The notes beneath the pieces were generated by a model. It was not told where the DNA came from. It worked only from the letters and a program-made list of their open reading frames with translations, and did no database searches. 64,000 bases of DNA from Sinomonas susongensis. GTDB taxonomy: Bacteria > Actinomycetota > Actinomycetes > Actinomycetales > Micrococcaceae. The stretch lies in NCBI RefSeq assembly GCF_005877005.1, contig NZ_SSNH01000002.1, positions 1 to 64,000 on the forward strand, given 5' to 3'. Every line of letters starts with the position of its first letter. Within the stretch, counting starts at the first letter, position 1. Made by a program: the position numbers and the translations under genes. Below, piece after piece: positions 1-8,421 of this stretch.

Positions 1-41
1 ACTACGACGACTATCCAGATGATGAGGGTGGTGGGGTCCAT
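1..41 (-). CDS. 5' end of an unidentified gene with a hydrophobic N-terminus (cut by window edge)
   Basis: Only thirteen codons are inside the window. An ATG at 41 reading leftwards encodes [13 protein letters not shown], a strongly hydrophobic start that suggests an N-terminal membrane anchor or uncleaved signal. An AAGGAGGGG Shine-Dalgarno sequence lies about seven bases upstream, which is why I accept the start. The same frame is open further upstream through the AAA+ ATPase remnant, so an in-frame fusion cannot be fully excluded, but the strong ribosome site argues for initiation here. The product cannot be identified from so few residues. Confidence 0.5.
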   Translation of the reverse strand, partial: MDPTTLIIWIVVV

Positions 42-177
42 GAGGATCCCCTCCTTAGGTTGCGGACGCTCCCAGTGCCTCTCTGGCACCATGACGCTCC
101 TAGACCTATTGTCCCAGCCCTCCACGGGAATGACTCCGGAGGGGAGGACGCGGCTTCGCCGGCATGGGGCGATGGCG

Positions 178-450
178 GCCGCACCGACGTGCTGCCCCAC
201 CAGGCCCGAACGGTCGACCTCGACCAGGTGGCCTTTCTGCAGGAGACCGACGGCGCGGTACATCTCGGCCAGGAGCCGCGCCACCGTGGTCTTTCCCGTG
301 CCCGGGTTTCCGAGGAACACCAGATGCTGTGATGTGGCCACCTCCGGCAGGCCATGCGTCTTGCGGCGGGGGGACCTGGAGCAGTGCGACGAGGGCCCGG
401 GCCTCACCCCGATGAGATCGCTGACCAGCTCGTCGACGCGCTCCGAACCG
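178..450 (-). pseudogene. Remnant of an AAA+ ATPase (CbbX/SpoVK-like)
   Basis: One minus-strand frame encodes a stretch containing [19 protein letters not shown] and then [20 protein letters not shown], followed by DRSGLV. This is the Walker A region and next helix of CbbX/SpoVK-type AAA+ ATPases. Upstream, [12 protein letters not shown] and, one frame over, [11 protein letters not shown] match the segment before Walker A, implying frameshifts. The family pattern ends about 35 residues after the P-loop. No Walker B, sensor or arginine finger follows, so only a fragment of a normal AAA domain remains. It abuts a comEC remnant on the other strand, which suggests a rearrangement. The family call rests on motif recognition; boundaries are approximate. 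Confidence 0.55.
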
Positions 451-502
451 CGGGCGCGATGGGACTGGGGTCGCTCGTGGCGCTGGCGTCGGGGCGCGCA
501 GG

Positions 503-880
503 TGCGGGCCCGTCGTCGTGCTCCTCGAGCCGTCCTTCCAGACGTGGTCGCTCGCTGCCAACCTTGTTGTGGCTCCGCTGGTCCCACCCATCACCGTCGC
601 TGCCACCTTGGCCCTTGCGGTCGGGCCGCTGTGCCCACCCCTGGGGTGGGCCGCGACGGCGACGGCGGGGATTCCCGCAGAGGTTCTCGCGACCGCAGCC
701 CAAGGATTCGCGGCCCTGCCGGGAGCCCGGCTCCCATGGGCGGACGGACCCGCCGGCGTAATCGCGATGGCACTCGTCTCCGTCGCCTCGGCGGCCCTCG
801 TGTGGGGCCTGGGACACCAGCCTCGATCCTGCGTCCGCGAGTTGGCCGAAGCACCGCCGCGTGGCAAGGTTGATGCGTGA
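503..880 (+). pseudogene. comEC: Remnant of comEC (DNA uptake channel)
   Basis: The frame contains [10 protein letters not shown], then [17 protein letters not shown], then ALPGARLPWADGPAGV. These are signatures of the late transmembrane part of the ComEC/Rec2 competence domain. ComEC proteins normally have roughly 700 to 850 residues with an N-terminal OB-like region, a membrane channel and a C-terminal metallo-beta-lactamase domain. Here only about 110 recognisable residues survive, and the frame closes at 880 without the beta-lactamase domain. Position supports the identity, because comEC normally sits directly upstream of holA in this group. The cell probably lacks this uptake channel unless another copy exists elsewhere. 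The left boundary is approximate. Confidence 0.65.
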
Positions 881-905
881 AACCTACGGCGCCCGGAACA
901 GGACC

Positions 906-1937
906 ATGATGGCAGCGGCCACACGGCGGGCCCCGAACGCGAGCCGGTCAGGCGCCCCTGGCGGTGGGGTCGACTTCAGGAACGCGGCTCCGGCGCCGAT
1001 CGTCCTCGTATCCGGCCCCGAGGACTATCTTGCGGCGCGCGCCATGGACTCCATCCGGCGGCAGGCCCGCTCCGCGAGTCCCGACCTCGAGGTCACACGG
1101 CTCGACGCCCAGACCTACGCTCCCGGATCGCTCCTGCTGGCCGCGTCTCCGTCGCTCTTCGGCGAGCAGAAGTACATCGAGGCGAGCGGTCTCGAATCGA
1201 TGAACGAGGATTTCCTCAAGGATGCCCTGGCCTACGTCTCGGCCCCGGAGCCGGACATCGTCCTGGTTCTGCGTCATGCGGGAGGAACGCGAGGCAAGAA
1301 GCTTCTCGATGCGGTCCGGGGCGCCGGGGCGCCAGTAGTCGACTGTCAGCCGCTCAAGAAGGACGCGGACAAGGCTGCATTTGTTGCAGCCGAGTTCAAG
1401 GGATCTGGGCGTCGCATCGAGCGCGAGGCCGTGGACGCGCTCGTGGCCGCCGTCGGCAGCAGCCTGGCCGAGCTGGGGGCCGCCTGCAGCCAGCTCCAAC
1501 TCGATGCGACGTCGACCGTGGACGTCGCAACGGTGGAGAAGTACTTCGGGGGCCGCGTCGAGGCGACGGCGTTCAAGGTGGCGGACGCCGCGATTGCCGG
1601 ACGGAGCGCCCTTGCCCTCTCCGCCTTCCGCCATGCAGTCGAGACCGGGGTGGACCCGGTTCCGATCGTGGCGGCCATCGGGTCCAAGCTGCGCACGCTC
1701 GCCAAGGTGGCGGGGGAGCGCGGTTCGGCACAGAGTGTCGCGCGTACCCTCGGCATGCAGCCCTGGCTTGTCGAGCAGGCCCAGCGTGACATCCGGGGTT
1801 GGACGCCGCAGAGCCTTGCAGCAGCCATCCGGGCTGTCGCGGAGGCCGACGCCGAGGTGAAGGGACTCGCGCGGGACCCCGCGTACGCCGTCGAGCGGGC
1901 CCTTGCCGTCGTCAGCGCGTCCGCCCGCGCCCGCTGA
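906..1937 (+). CDS. holA: DNA polymerase III subunit delta
   Basis: The 343-residue product is the delta subunit of the clamp loader, which opens the beta sliding clamp so it can be placed on primed DNA. Near the N-terminus PIVLVSGPEDYLAARA is the typical start of the delta AAA-like domain. The rest fits the family in length, including the C-terminal collar part around KLRTLAKVAGERG. I chose the ATG at 906, where MMAAATRRAP begins; a GTG at 861 in the same frame would add 15 residues inside the comEC remnant. It is followed by a terminator and converges with rpsT. Confidence 0.9.
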   Translation: MMAAATRRAPNASRSGAPGGGVDFRNAAPAPIVLVSGPEDYLAARAMDSIRRQARSASPDLEVTRLDAQTYAPGSLLLAASPSLFGEQKYIEASGLESMNEDFLKDALAYVSAPEPDIVLVLRHAGGTRGKKLLDAVRGAGAPVVDCQPLKKDADKAAFVAAEFKGSGRRIEREAVDALVAAVGSSLAELGAACSQLQLDATSTVDVATVEKYFGGRVEATAFKVADAAIAGRSALALSAFRHAVETGVDPVPIVAAIGSKLRTLAKVAGERGSAQSVARTLGMQPWLVEQAQRDIRGWTPQSLAAAIRAVAEADAEVKGLARDPAYAVERALAVVSASARAR

Positions 1938-2003
1938 GGGGAACCCTGGTCAGGCGGGACCCTTGGTCAGGGGACGGGCGGGCAGGGAGCCGGGGACTTA
2001 AAC

Positions 2004-2045
2004 CGGCTGGGGCCGGGCATCCCTGCGGATGCCCGGCCCCAGCCG
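2004..2045. terminator. Hairpin terminator between holA and rpsT
   Basis: A perfect 19-bp inverted repeat (2004-2022 with 2027-2045) encloses a CTGC loop. It lies between the converging holA and rpsT genes, so it can serve both strands. There is no clear U-tract, which is common for high-GC actinobacterial terminators. Its core GGCCGGGCATCC resembles two other hairpins in this window (16961-17000 and 30604-30637). Confidence 0.8.
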
Positions 2046-2061
2046 TTGCCTGACGGGTGTG

Positions 2062-2322
2062 TCAGAGCGCGTTGACCTTCTTGGCGATCGCAGACTTGCG
2101 GTTCGCCGCCTGGTTCTTGTGGATCACGCCCTTGCTCACAGCCTTGTCGAGCTTCTTGGTCGCACGAAGCAGCGCCGAGCTGGCGGCGTCCTTGTCGGAC
2201 GCCTCGATGGCGGAGTTGACCGAGCGGATGAGGGTCTTGAGCTCGGACTTCACAGCCATGTTGCGCTGGCGGGCCTTCTCGTTGGTGAGAATCCGCTTCT
2301 TCTGGGACTTGATGTTCGCCAC
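2062..2322 (-). CDS. rpsT: 30S ribosomal protein S20
   Basis: The 86-residue product starts [20 protein letters not shown], the hallmark of S20, a small helical protein that binds 16S rRNA in the body of the 30S subunit. The composition is strongly basic ([21 protein letters not shown]). The start codon is GTG. It is divergent from lepA and convergent with holA, the usual actinobacterial arrangement. No ambiguity about identity. Confidence 0.97.
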   Translation of the reverse strand: MANIKSQKKRILTNEKARQRNMAVKSELKTLIRSVNSAIEASDKDAASSALLRATKKLDKAVSKGVIHKNQAANRKSAIAKKVNAL

Positions 2323-2645
2323 GTGTGAACTTTCTTGTTTCGCTTACAGGGTCTAGAGGGCTTTCAGGTCGGCCTCGACTGAGCGGCGTGGGGATGCCTT
2401 TGGCAGCCGACCATCAGTGCCCGTCGACCTGCACGGACACACAGCAGACCATACTAGCAGACTGCTTCCCTTGCCGGCCGTGCGGTCCGTCCGGCGCGGC
2501 GGTGTCCGTGGCCGGGCGGCCACCCCGGGCCGGGCTCGGCGGGAGGGCTGGATCCGTGGGAGACTGGGAAGTCAGCATTGCCCCGCTGGCACAAGGATTG
2601 CCCGCTGGCACAGCACAGCCGCACAGAGCAGTAGAGGACGTACAG
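2323..2645. promoter_or_regulatory. Divergent rpsT/lepA promoter region with a tandem 16-17 bp repeat
   Basis: This 323-base gap has no gene I can support. It must hold the promoters for rpsT (leftwards) and lepA (rightwards). The visible structure is a direct repeat, ATTGCCCCGCTGGCACA at 2577-2593 and ATTGCCCGCTGGCACA at 2597-2612. The copies start 20 bases apart, about two helical turns, and end about 33 bases before the lepA start. It could bind a regulator or be a chance duplication. Confidence 0.4.
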
Positions 2646-4499
2646 GTGTCTCCACAGGCCCGCACCGCGCCGGTGCCCGCCGCGACCGATCCGTCGATCA
2701 TCCGCAACTTCTGCATCATCGCCCACATCGACCACGGCAAGTCGACGCTCGCCGACCGCATGCTGCAGTTCACGGGCGTTGTGCAGGCCCGCGACATGAA
2801 GGCCCAGTACCTCGATCGGATGGACATCGAGCGTGAACGCGGCATCACGATCAAGTCCCAGGCAGTGCGCATGCCCTGGGAGGTCGACGACGTCCCGTAT
2901 GCGCTCAACATGATCGACACCCCGGGCCACGTCGACTTCACGTACGAGGTGTCACGGTCGCTGGCGGCGTGCGAGGGCGCCGTCCTGCTCGTCGACGCAG
3001 CACAGGGCATCGAAGCCCAGACGCTCGCGAACCTGTACCTCGCGATGGAGAACGACCTCCAGATCATCCCAGTCCTGAACAAGATAGACCTCCCCGCCGC
3101 CCAGCCCGAGAAGTACGCCGAGGAACTGGCGAACCTCATCGGCGGCGACCCCGCGGACGTCATGAAGGTCTCGGGGAAGACCGGCGTCGGCGTGGAAGGT
3201 CTCCTCGACCGCATCGTGCGCGACATCCCCGCGCCCGTGGGCAACGCCTCCGCGCCAGCACGGGCGATGATCTTCGACTCGGTCTACGACACGTACCGGG
3301 GAGTCGTGACGTACGTGCGCGTCGTCGATGGCGCCCTCTCGCCGCGTGAGCGCATCCAGATGATGTCGACGAAGGCGAGCCACGAGCTCCTGGAAATCGG
3401 CGTCATCTCTCCCGAGCCCATCCCGAGCAAGGGCCTCGGGGTCGGCGAGGTCGGCTACCTCATCACCGGAGTGAAGGACGTCCGGCAGTCCAAGGTCGGC
3501 GACACGGTCACGAACCTGTCCCGTCCGGCTTCCGAGTCCCTCGGCGGCTACGAGGATCCCAAGCCCATGGTGTTCTCGGGCCTCTACCCGCTGGACGGCT
3601 CGGACTACCCGGACCTCCGCGAGGCGCTCGACAAGCTCAAGCTCAACGACGCCGCGCTCGTCTACGAGCCCGAGACCTCTGCGGCGCTCGGCTTCGGCTT
3701 CCGCGTCGGCTTCCTCGGCCTGCTCCATCTCGAGATCGTGCGCGAGCGCCTCGAGCGCGAATTCAACCTCGACCTCATCTCGACAGCCCCGAACGTCATC
3801 TACGAGGTCACGCTCGAGGACAAGTCTGTCGTGACGGTCACGAACCCGAGCGAGTTCCCGACCGGCAAGGTGAAGGAAGTGCGCGAGCCGATGGTCTCGG
3901 CGACCATCCTCGCGCCGAACGAATTCGTCGGGGCGATCATGGAGCTCTGCCAGGGGCGCCGGGGTCAGATGAAGGGCATGGACTACCTGTCGGAGGACCG
4001 TGTCGAGCTCCGCTACTGGATTCCGCTCGCCGAGATCGTGTTCGACTTCTTCGACCAGCTCAAGTCGAAGACCCGGGGGTACGCCTCGCTCGACTGGAAG
4101 GCCGACGGCGAACAGGCCGCGGATCTGGTCAAGGTCGACATCCTCCTCCAAGGCGAGCAGGTCGACGCCTTCAGCGCGATCACCCACCGCGACAAGGCGT
4201 ACTCGTACGGGGTCATGATGACGTCGAAGCTGCGCGAGCTCATTCCGCGTCAGCAGTTCGAGGTGCCGATCCAGGCGGCGATCGGCTCCCGCATCATTGC
4301 GCGCGAGAACATCCGTGCCATCCGCAAGGACGTCCTCGCGAAGTGCTACGGCGGTGACATCACCCGCAAGCGCAAGCTCTTGGAGAAGCAGAAAGAGGGC
4401 AAGAAGCGCATGAAGATGGTGGGCCGTGTCGAGGTGCCCCAGGAGGCCTTCATCGCCGCCCTGAATACCGACGAGTCGAAGGACAAGGCCAAGAAGTAA
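2646..4499 (+). CDS. lepA: Elongation factor 4 (LepA), ribosome back-translocating GTPase
   Basis: The 617-residue product is a translational GTPase that acts on stalled or mispositioned ribosomes. The P-loop AHIDHGKST lies at residues 26-34, followed by the switch region [10 protein letters not shown] and the G3 motif DTPGHVDF, then NKIDLP. The LepA-specific C-terminal domain ends with the basic tail [27 protein letters not shown] chose the GTG at 2646 ([11 protein letters not shown]), which gives the usual family length. A much longer open frame upstream lies in promoter sequence and its codons look like noise. Confidence 0.95.
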   Translation: MSPQARTAPVPAATDPSIIRNFCIIAHIDHGKSTLADRMLQFTGVVQARDMKAQYLDRMDIERERGITIKSQAVRMPWEVDDVPYALNMIDTPGHVDFTYEVSRSLAACEGAVLLVDAAQGIEAQTLANLYLAMENDLQIIPVLNKIDLPAAQPEKYAEELANLIGGDPADVMKVSGKTGVGVEGLLDRIVRDIPAPVGNASAPARAMIFDSVYDTYRGVVTYVRVVDGALSPRERIQMMSTKASHELLEIGVISPEPIPSKGLGVGEVGYLITGVKDVRQSKVGDTVTNLSRPASESLGGYEDPKPMVFSGLYPLDGSDYPDLREALDKLKLNDAALVYEPETSAALGFGFRVGFLGLLHLEIVRERLEREFNLDLISTAPNVIYEVTLEDKSVVTVTNPSEFPTGKVKEVREPMVSATILAPNEFVGAIMELCQGRRGQMKGMDYLSEDRVELRYWIPLAEIVFDFFDQLKSKTRGYASLDWKADGEQAADLVKVDILLQGEQVDAFSAITHRDKAYSYGVMMTSKLRELIPRQQFEVPIQAAIGSRIIARENIRAIRKDVLAKCYGGDITRKRKLLEKQKEGKKRMKMVGRVEVPQEAFIAALNTDESKDKAKK

Positions 4500-4564
4500 T
4501 GCAGGTTCCATCGGCGGGTGCCCGCCGGGCAGTGGGTGAACCCATCCGGACGGCGGTGGCGTAG

Positions 4565-5839
4565 GTGCCGAGCACGCTTCCCCTGGGGGACCCCGCGCCG
4601 GCCGACGGCGTCCTGCCGGCCCAGGCGGCCGTCGGTGCCGAAGGACGCGGCTTCTCGCTCTACGCGCACATCCCGTTCTGCTCGGTCCGCTGCGGCTATT
4701 GCGATTTCAACACGTACACGTCGGCCGAACTCGGCGGCGGCGCTTCCCAGGCTGAGTACGCCGGGACGGCCGTGGAGGAGGTACGCCTCGCAGCCCGGGC
4801 GCTCGACGCCTCGGGAGTGCCGCGCCGTCGTCTGTCCACTCTCTTCTTCGGAGGCGGCACGCCGACGCTGCTTCCTGCCGGGGATCTGACCGCGATCCTC
4901 GCGGCGGCGGTCGACGAGTGGGGTCTCGAGCCGGGGGCAGAGGTGACGACCGAGGCGAACCCAGACTCCGTCTCGCCCGAGTCCTTGGCCGCGCTGCGGG
5001 AGGCCGGGTTCACCCGGGTCTCCTTCGGCATGCAGTCCGCGGTCCCGCACGTCCTGCGCGTCCTGGACCGCACCCATACTCCCAGCCGTGTCCCCGAGGC
5101 TGTCCGCTGGGCCCGGGACGCGGGCCTCGACGTGAGCCTCGACCTCATCTACGGCACCCCCGGTGAGAGCCTGGACGACTGGCGTGCCTCCCTCGACGCC
5201 GCCCTCGCCTGTGAGCCGGACCACGTGAGCGCCTACGCGCTCATCGTCGAGGAGGGCACGCGGCTTGCGGCCCAGATCCGTCGCGGCCAGGTCCCGGACG
5301 TGGACGACGACGACCACGCGACGAAGTACGAGCTCGCGGACGAGGTGCTCGGTGGGGCTGGCTTCCACTGGTACGAGGTCAGCAACTGGGCGCGTGGGGC
5401 AGCGGCCGGTGCCCCTGAGGGCGGCGGGGACGGACTCCGAGGGGACGGCCGCTTCGAGTGCCGCCACAACCTCGCCTACTGGCGGGGCGGAGACTGGTGG
5501 GGGATCGGTCCGGGCGCGCATTCCCACGTCGGCGGGGTGCGCTGGTGGAACGTCAAGCATCCTCGCGCGTACGCGGCGCGGCTAGCCCAGGGCGAGTCGC
5601 CTGCCGCGGGGCGCGAGACGCTCGACGACGCGACGCGCCTCGAGGAGCGCATCATCCTCGAGCTGCGGCTTGCCTCTGGTCTCCCGACTGACGCCCTCCC
5701 GCCGTCCTCCCGACGCGAGGTCGCGGGTCTCATCGCCGAGGGCCTCGTGGACGGACCGTCTGCTTTCCACGGGCGCCTCGTGCTCACGCTCTCGGGCAGG
5801 CTCCTCGCGGACGCCGTCGTGCGGCGCCTCATGCCCTGA
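4565..5839 (+). CDS. hemW: HemW, radical SAM heme chaperone
   Basis: The 424-residue product has the radical SAM motif HIPFCSVRCGYCDFNTYT with cysteines at about residues 39, 43 and 46, the CxxxCxxC that holds a 4Fe-4S cluster. It is the family formerly annotated as oxygen-independent coproporphyrinogen III oxidase (HemN-like) but now regarded as a heme chaperone. FFGGGTPTLL and SFGMQSA are typical of the family. It starts with GTG 65 bases after lepA on the same strand, so the two may be cotranscribed. A true HemN function is unlikely given the lepA-linked position and length. Confidence 0.9.
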   Translation: MPSTLPLGDPAPADGVLPAQAAVGAEGRGFSLYAHIPFCSVRCGYCDFNTYTSAELGGGASQAEYAGTAVEEVRLAARALDASGVPRRRLSTLFFGGGTPTLLPAGDLTAILAAAVDEWGLEPGAEVTTEANPDSVSPESLAALREAGFTRVSFGMQSAVPHVLRVLDRTHTPSRVPEAVRWARDAGLDVSLDLIYGTPGESLDDWRASLDAALACEPDHVSAYALIVEEGTRLAAQIRRGQVPDVDDDDHATKYELADEVLGGAGFHWYEVSNWARGAAAGAPEGGGDGLRGDGRFECRHNLAYWRGGDWWGIGPGAHSHVGGVRWWNVKHPRAYAARLAQGESPAAGRETLDDATRLEERIILELRLASGLPTDALPPSSRREVAGLIAEGLVDGPSAFHGRLVLTLSGRLLADAVVRRLMP

Positions 5840-5866
5840 ACGGTCGGTGACCTCGGTGGATCAGCC

Positions 5867-6271
5867 CTACTTGATCCAGCGCAGATTGAACCGGTAGCGG
5901 AACGGCTGGCCGCGGTTGACTTCGATGCCCGCGGTGACGGACAGGATCGCGAGCCCGACCCAGATGAGGGTTGCGAGCACCTCGAAATACACGCCGATCA
6001 CTGGGATGAACGCGAAGAGGTTCAGCACGAGCGCGGCAAGGGTGGGCGGCAGGGTGAAGTTGAGCGCTTCCTTCGACTCCTGGGCTGTGAACGGCCCGCG
6101 GTCCTTGAAGCAGAGGTACACGAGCAAGGACGGAACACAGCCCAGAATGCCGCCGAAGTGTGCGAGCGTCGCCCACTGGCGGTCCTCGCTGGCCGTGAAA
6201 GGCTCGGTGCCGCCGACCTTCCCGAGCCGTCCCTCTCCGGGTTCACGGTGATCCTGCCAGTTCTGGGACAC
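5867..6271 (-). CDS. DUF4870 family membrane protein
   Basis: The 134-residue product has a hydrophilic N-terminus of about 30 residues and then hydrophobic helices: HFGGILGCVPSLLVYLCF, then TLPPTLAALVLNLFAFIPVIG, then VLATLIWVGLAILSV. The motif DRGPFTAQESKEALNF between the first two helices is the DUF4870 signature. The function is unknown. I chose the GTG at 6271 because AAGGAAG stands six bases upstream; an ATG at 6286 lacks such a site. It converges with hemW. Confidence 0.8.
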   Translation of the reverse strand: MSQNWQDHREPGEGRLGKVGGTEPFTASEDRQWATLAHFGGILGCVPSLLVYLCFKDRGPFTAQESKEALNFTLPPTLAALVLNLFAFIPVIGVYFEVLATLIWVGLAILSVTAGIEVNRGQPFRYRFNLRWIK

Positions 6272-6323
6272 AGCACTTCCTTGCATTGTTCGCGGACAGG
6301 GTCTTGGCCCCAGAATACCGAAC

Positions 6324-7169
6324 TCAGGCGGTCAGGAAGTCGATGACTTCCTCGACCCGCCCCAGCAGAGAGGGTTCGAGATCGGCGTAGGTATGGACCG
6401 CGCCGAGGAGCCGCTGCCATCCCAGGCCGAGGTCCTCGGGCGTTTCGTGAGGCCATCCGAAGGCACGCAGGATGCCCGTCTTCCAGTCGAGCCCGCGGGG
6501 GACCGTCGGCCACGCAGGGATCCCCAGCGTCTGCGGCCGGATGGCCTGCCACACGTCCACGTACGGGTGCCCGACCACCAGGACGTGGCCCGCCGCGCCG
6601 GGTACCGAGAGGGCCCGTTCGGCGATCCGGCTCTCCTTCGAACCCTCGACGAGGTGGTCGACGAGGATTCCGAGGCGCCGCTGGGGTCCGGGCTGGAAGT
6701 CGGCGACGGCAGCGGCGAGGTCGTCGACGCCGTGGAGGGGCTCGACGACGATGCCCTCGAGGCGGAGGTCGTCCCCCCAGACCTTTTCGACGAGTTCTGC
6801 GTCATGCTTGCCCTCCACCCAGATCCGGCTCGCTCGCGCGACCCGCGCGCGGGCGCCGTCGACCGCGATCGAACCGGACGCTGTCCGCTTGGCCGGTGCC
6901 GGCGTCCTGCGCGGGGCCGGGGGGGCAAGGCGCACGGGGCGGCCCTCGAGCAGGAAGCCGTAGCCGAGTTCGAACGATCGCGTCCTGCCCCGACGGTCCT
7001 CCAGGCTGAAAACGTGCATGCCCCCGGACTTCTCGACGCGGGTCACCGCTCCGACCCATCCGCTCTGACTGTCCTCGAGCACCATGCCCAGCTCGATGGG
7101 GACCTCGGGCTGGACGCTCTTCTTCGGGGCCGCGATCTCCGCTGGCCCCCACTGGTCGTAGTAGGACAC
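6324..7169 (-). CDS. DUF3097 family protein
   Basis: The 281-residue protein starts MSYYDQWGP and is a conserved actinobacterial family of unknown function. The N-terminal third looks like a small beta domain (LGMVLEDSQSGWVGAVTRVEKSGG). The rest contains RIWVEGKHDAELVEKVWGDDL and GILVDHLVEGSKE, which resemble the acidic and glycine pattern of a TOPRIM-like fold, and later HPYVDVWQAIRP. A nucleic-acid role would be inference only. It is transcribed away from hrcA. Confidence 0.8.
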   Translation of the reverse strand: MSYYDQWGPAEIAAPKKSVQPEVPIELGMVLEDSQSGWVGAVTRVEKSGGMHVFSLEDRRGRTRSFELGYGFLLEGRPVRLAPPAPRRTPAPAKRTASGSIAVDGARARVARASRIWVEGKHDAELVEKVWGDDLRLEGIVVEPLHGVDDLAAAVADFQPGPQRRLGILVDHLVEGSKESRIAERALSVPGAAGHVLVVGHPYVDVWQAIRPQTLGIPAWPTVPRGLDWKTGILRAFGWPHETPEDLGLGWQRLLGAVHTYADLEPSLLGRVEEVIDFLTA

Positions 7170-7304
7170 CCGGTCCTCGCTTCCCTTGCACTGCCGCCCT
7201 CAACGGGATCGCGTCCATGCTACTGGCGGCGCGGCGCTGCGGGCGGGGGCCGGGGCTGCGTGTCCCCATTCCCTGGATGGGTGGGCCCGGGGCGCATAAT
7301 AGAT

Positions 7305-7331
7305 CTAGCACTTGGGTATAGAGAGTGCTAA
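7305..7331. promoter_or_regulatory. CIRCE operator of hrcA
   Basis: CTAGCACTT (7305-7313), nine spacer bases, and GAGTGCTAA (7323-7331) match the CIRCE consensus TTAGCACTC-N9-GAGTGCTAA at nearly every position. CIRCE is the binding site of the HrcA heat-shock repressor. It lies 64 bases before the hrcA ATG, so hrcA and the following dnaJ are expected to be autoregulated and induced by heat. Confidence 0.92.
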
Positions 7332-7395
7332 AGGATTGGGAACGGCTGTACGGAATGCGCGCACGCGCGACGGGTGCCATGGGCAGGGAGGTGGA

Positions 7396-8409
7396 ATGAA
7401 CGAGCCGCGAAAACTCGAGGTGCTGAGGGCGATCGTCGAGGACTATGTCCACTACCGGGAGCCTGTCGGCTCCAAGGCCCTCGTGGAGCGCCATCGTCTC
7501 GGAGTCTCGAGCGCCACGATCCGCAACGACATGGCTGCCCTCGAGGATGATGGCCTCATCGTCGCCCCGCACACGAGTGCGGGCCGGGTCCCGACCGACA
7601 AGGGCTACCGTGTATTCGTCGACCAGCTCGCGGCAGTGCGTCCGCTCTCGGCCGCGGAGAAGCAGGCGATCCAGTCCCTCCTCGAGGGCGCCGACGACCT
7701 CGACGACGTGCTCGAGCGCACGGTTCGGCTGCTTTCGCACCTCACGAACCAGGTCGCGGTGGTCCAGTACCCGCAGCTCGGCCGCGCCCGTGTGCGGCAC
7801 GTCGAGGCCGTGAGCCTCGCACCCCGCCAGGTCCTGCTCGTGCTCATCGCGGACAGCGGCACGGTGGAACAGCGGGTCGTGACGGTGGGCGAGGATCTCG
7901 ACCACGACCGGCTTGCTGTGCTGCGCCAGAGCTTCCTCGCGGCGACCGCCGGGAAGCCGGTCTCCCAGGTCGGGGCCAATCTGGCCGCCATCATGGACTC
8001 GCTGCTCCCTGCGGACCGCGCCGTTGCGGCCGAGCTCGCCGCGGGGCTCGCGGCCCTGGCGGTATCGAGCCGTGAAGAGCGGATCGTGACGGCGGGCACG
8101 GCATACCTCGCGAGGTCCAACAGCGACTTCCTCTTGAGCATCTCGCCGGTGCTCGAAGCCCTCGAGGAGCAGGTCGTGCTCCTGCGCCTCCTGTCGGAGA
8201 TGGCGAGCGATGCAAGGGGCGTCGCCGTCGCCATCGGGCACGAGACCGCGGCGGATTCACTCGCGGAGACCTCGGTGGTGGCAACCGGCTACGGTCGGGA
8301 CGATGCCAAGATCGGGGTGCTCGGGCCGACCCGGATGGACTATCCGGCGACGATGGCGGCGGTGCGCGCGGTCGCGCGGTACCTCTCGAAGATCCTCGCC
8401 GGAAGCTAG
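7396..8409 (+). CDS. hrcA: HrcA heat-inducible transcription repressor
   Basis: The 337-residue product is the repressor that binds CIRCE. The N-terminal winged helix includes LEVLRAIVEDYVHYREPVGS and VSSATIRNDMAALEDDGLI, and PHTSAGRVPTDKGYRVFVD is the family signature. The rest forms the GAF-like dimerisation domain. I chose the ATG at 7396, which has GGGAGGTGG directly upstream. The CIRCE site and the downstream dnaJ fit the actinobacterial hrcA-dnaJ unit; no dnaK or groE is nearby. Confidence 0.95.
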   Translation: MNEPRKLEVLRAIVEDYVHYREPVGSKALVERHRLGVSSATIRNDMAALEDDGLIVAPHTSAGRVPTDKGYRVFVDQLAAVRPLSAAEKQAIQSLLEGADDLDDVLERTVRLLSHLTNQVAVVQYPQLGRARVRHVEAVSLAPRQVLLVLIADSGTVEQRVVTVGEDLDHDRLAVLRQSFLAATAGKPVSQVGANLAAIMDSLLPADRAVAAELAAGLAALAVSSREERIVTAGTAYLARSNSDFLLSISPVLEALEEQVVLLRLLSEMASDARGVAVAIGHETAADSLAETSVVATGYGRDDAKIGVLGPTRMDYPATMAAVRAVARYLSKILAGS

Positions 8410-8421
8410 AGAAAGAAGACA

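Noticed and set aside
2588-2603. TGGCAC-N5-TTGC upstream of lepA, which looks like a sigma-54 promoter
   Set aside because: Actinobacteria generally lack sigma-54. The match arises from the junction of the tandem repeat.
2952-4511. Long open frame antisense to lepA
   Set aside because: It is an effect of high GC and codon bias on the opposite strand; the composition (Asp/Arg/Val/Leu/His-rich) fits a shadow and lepA is certain.
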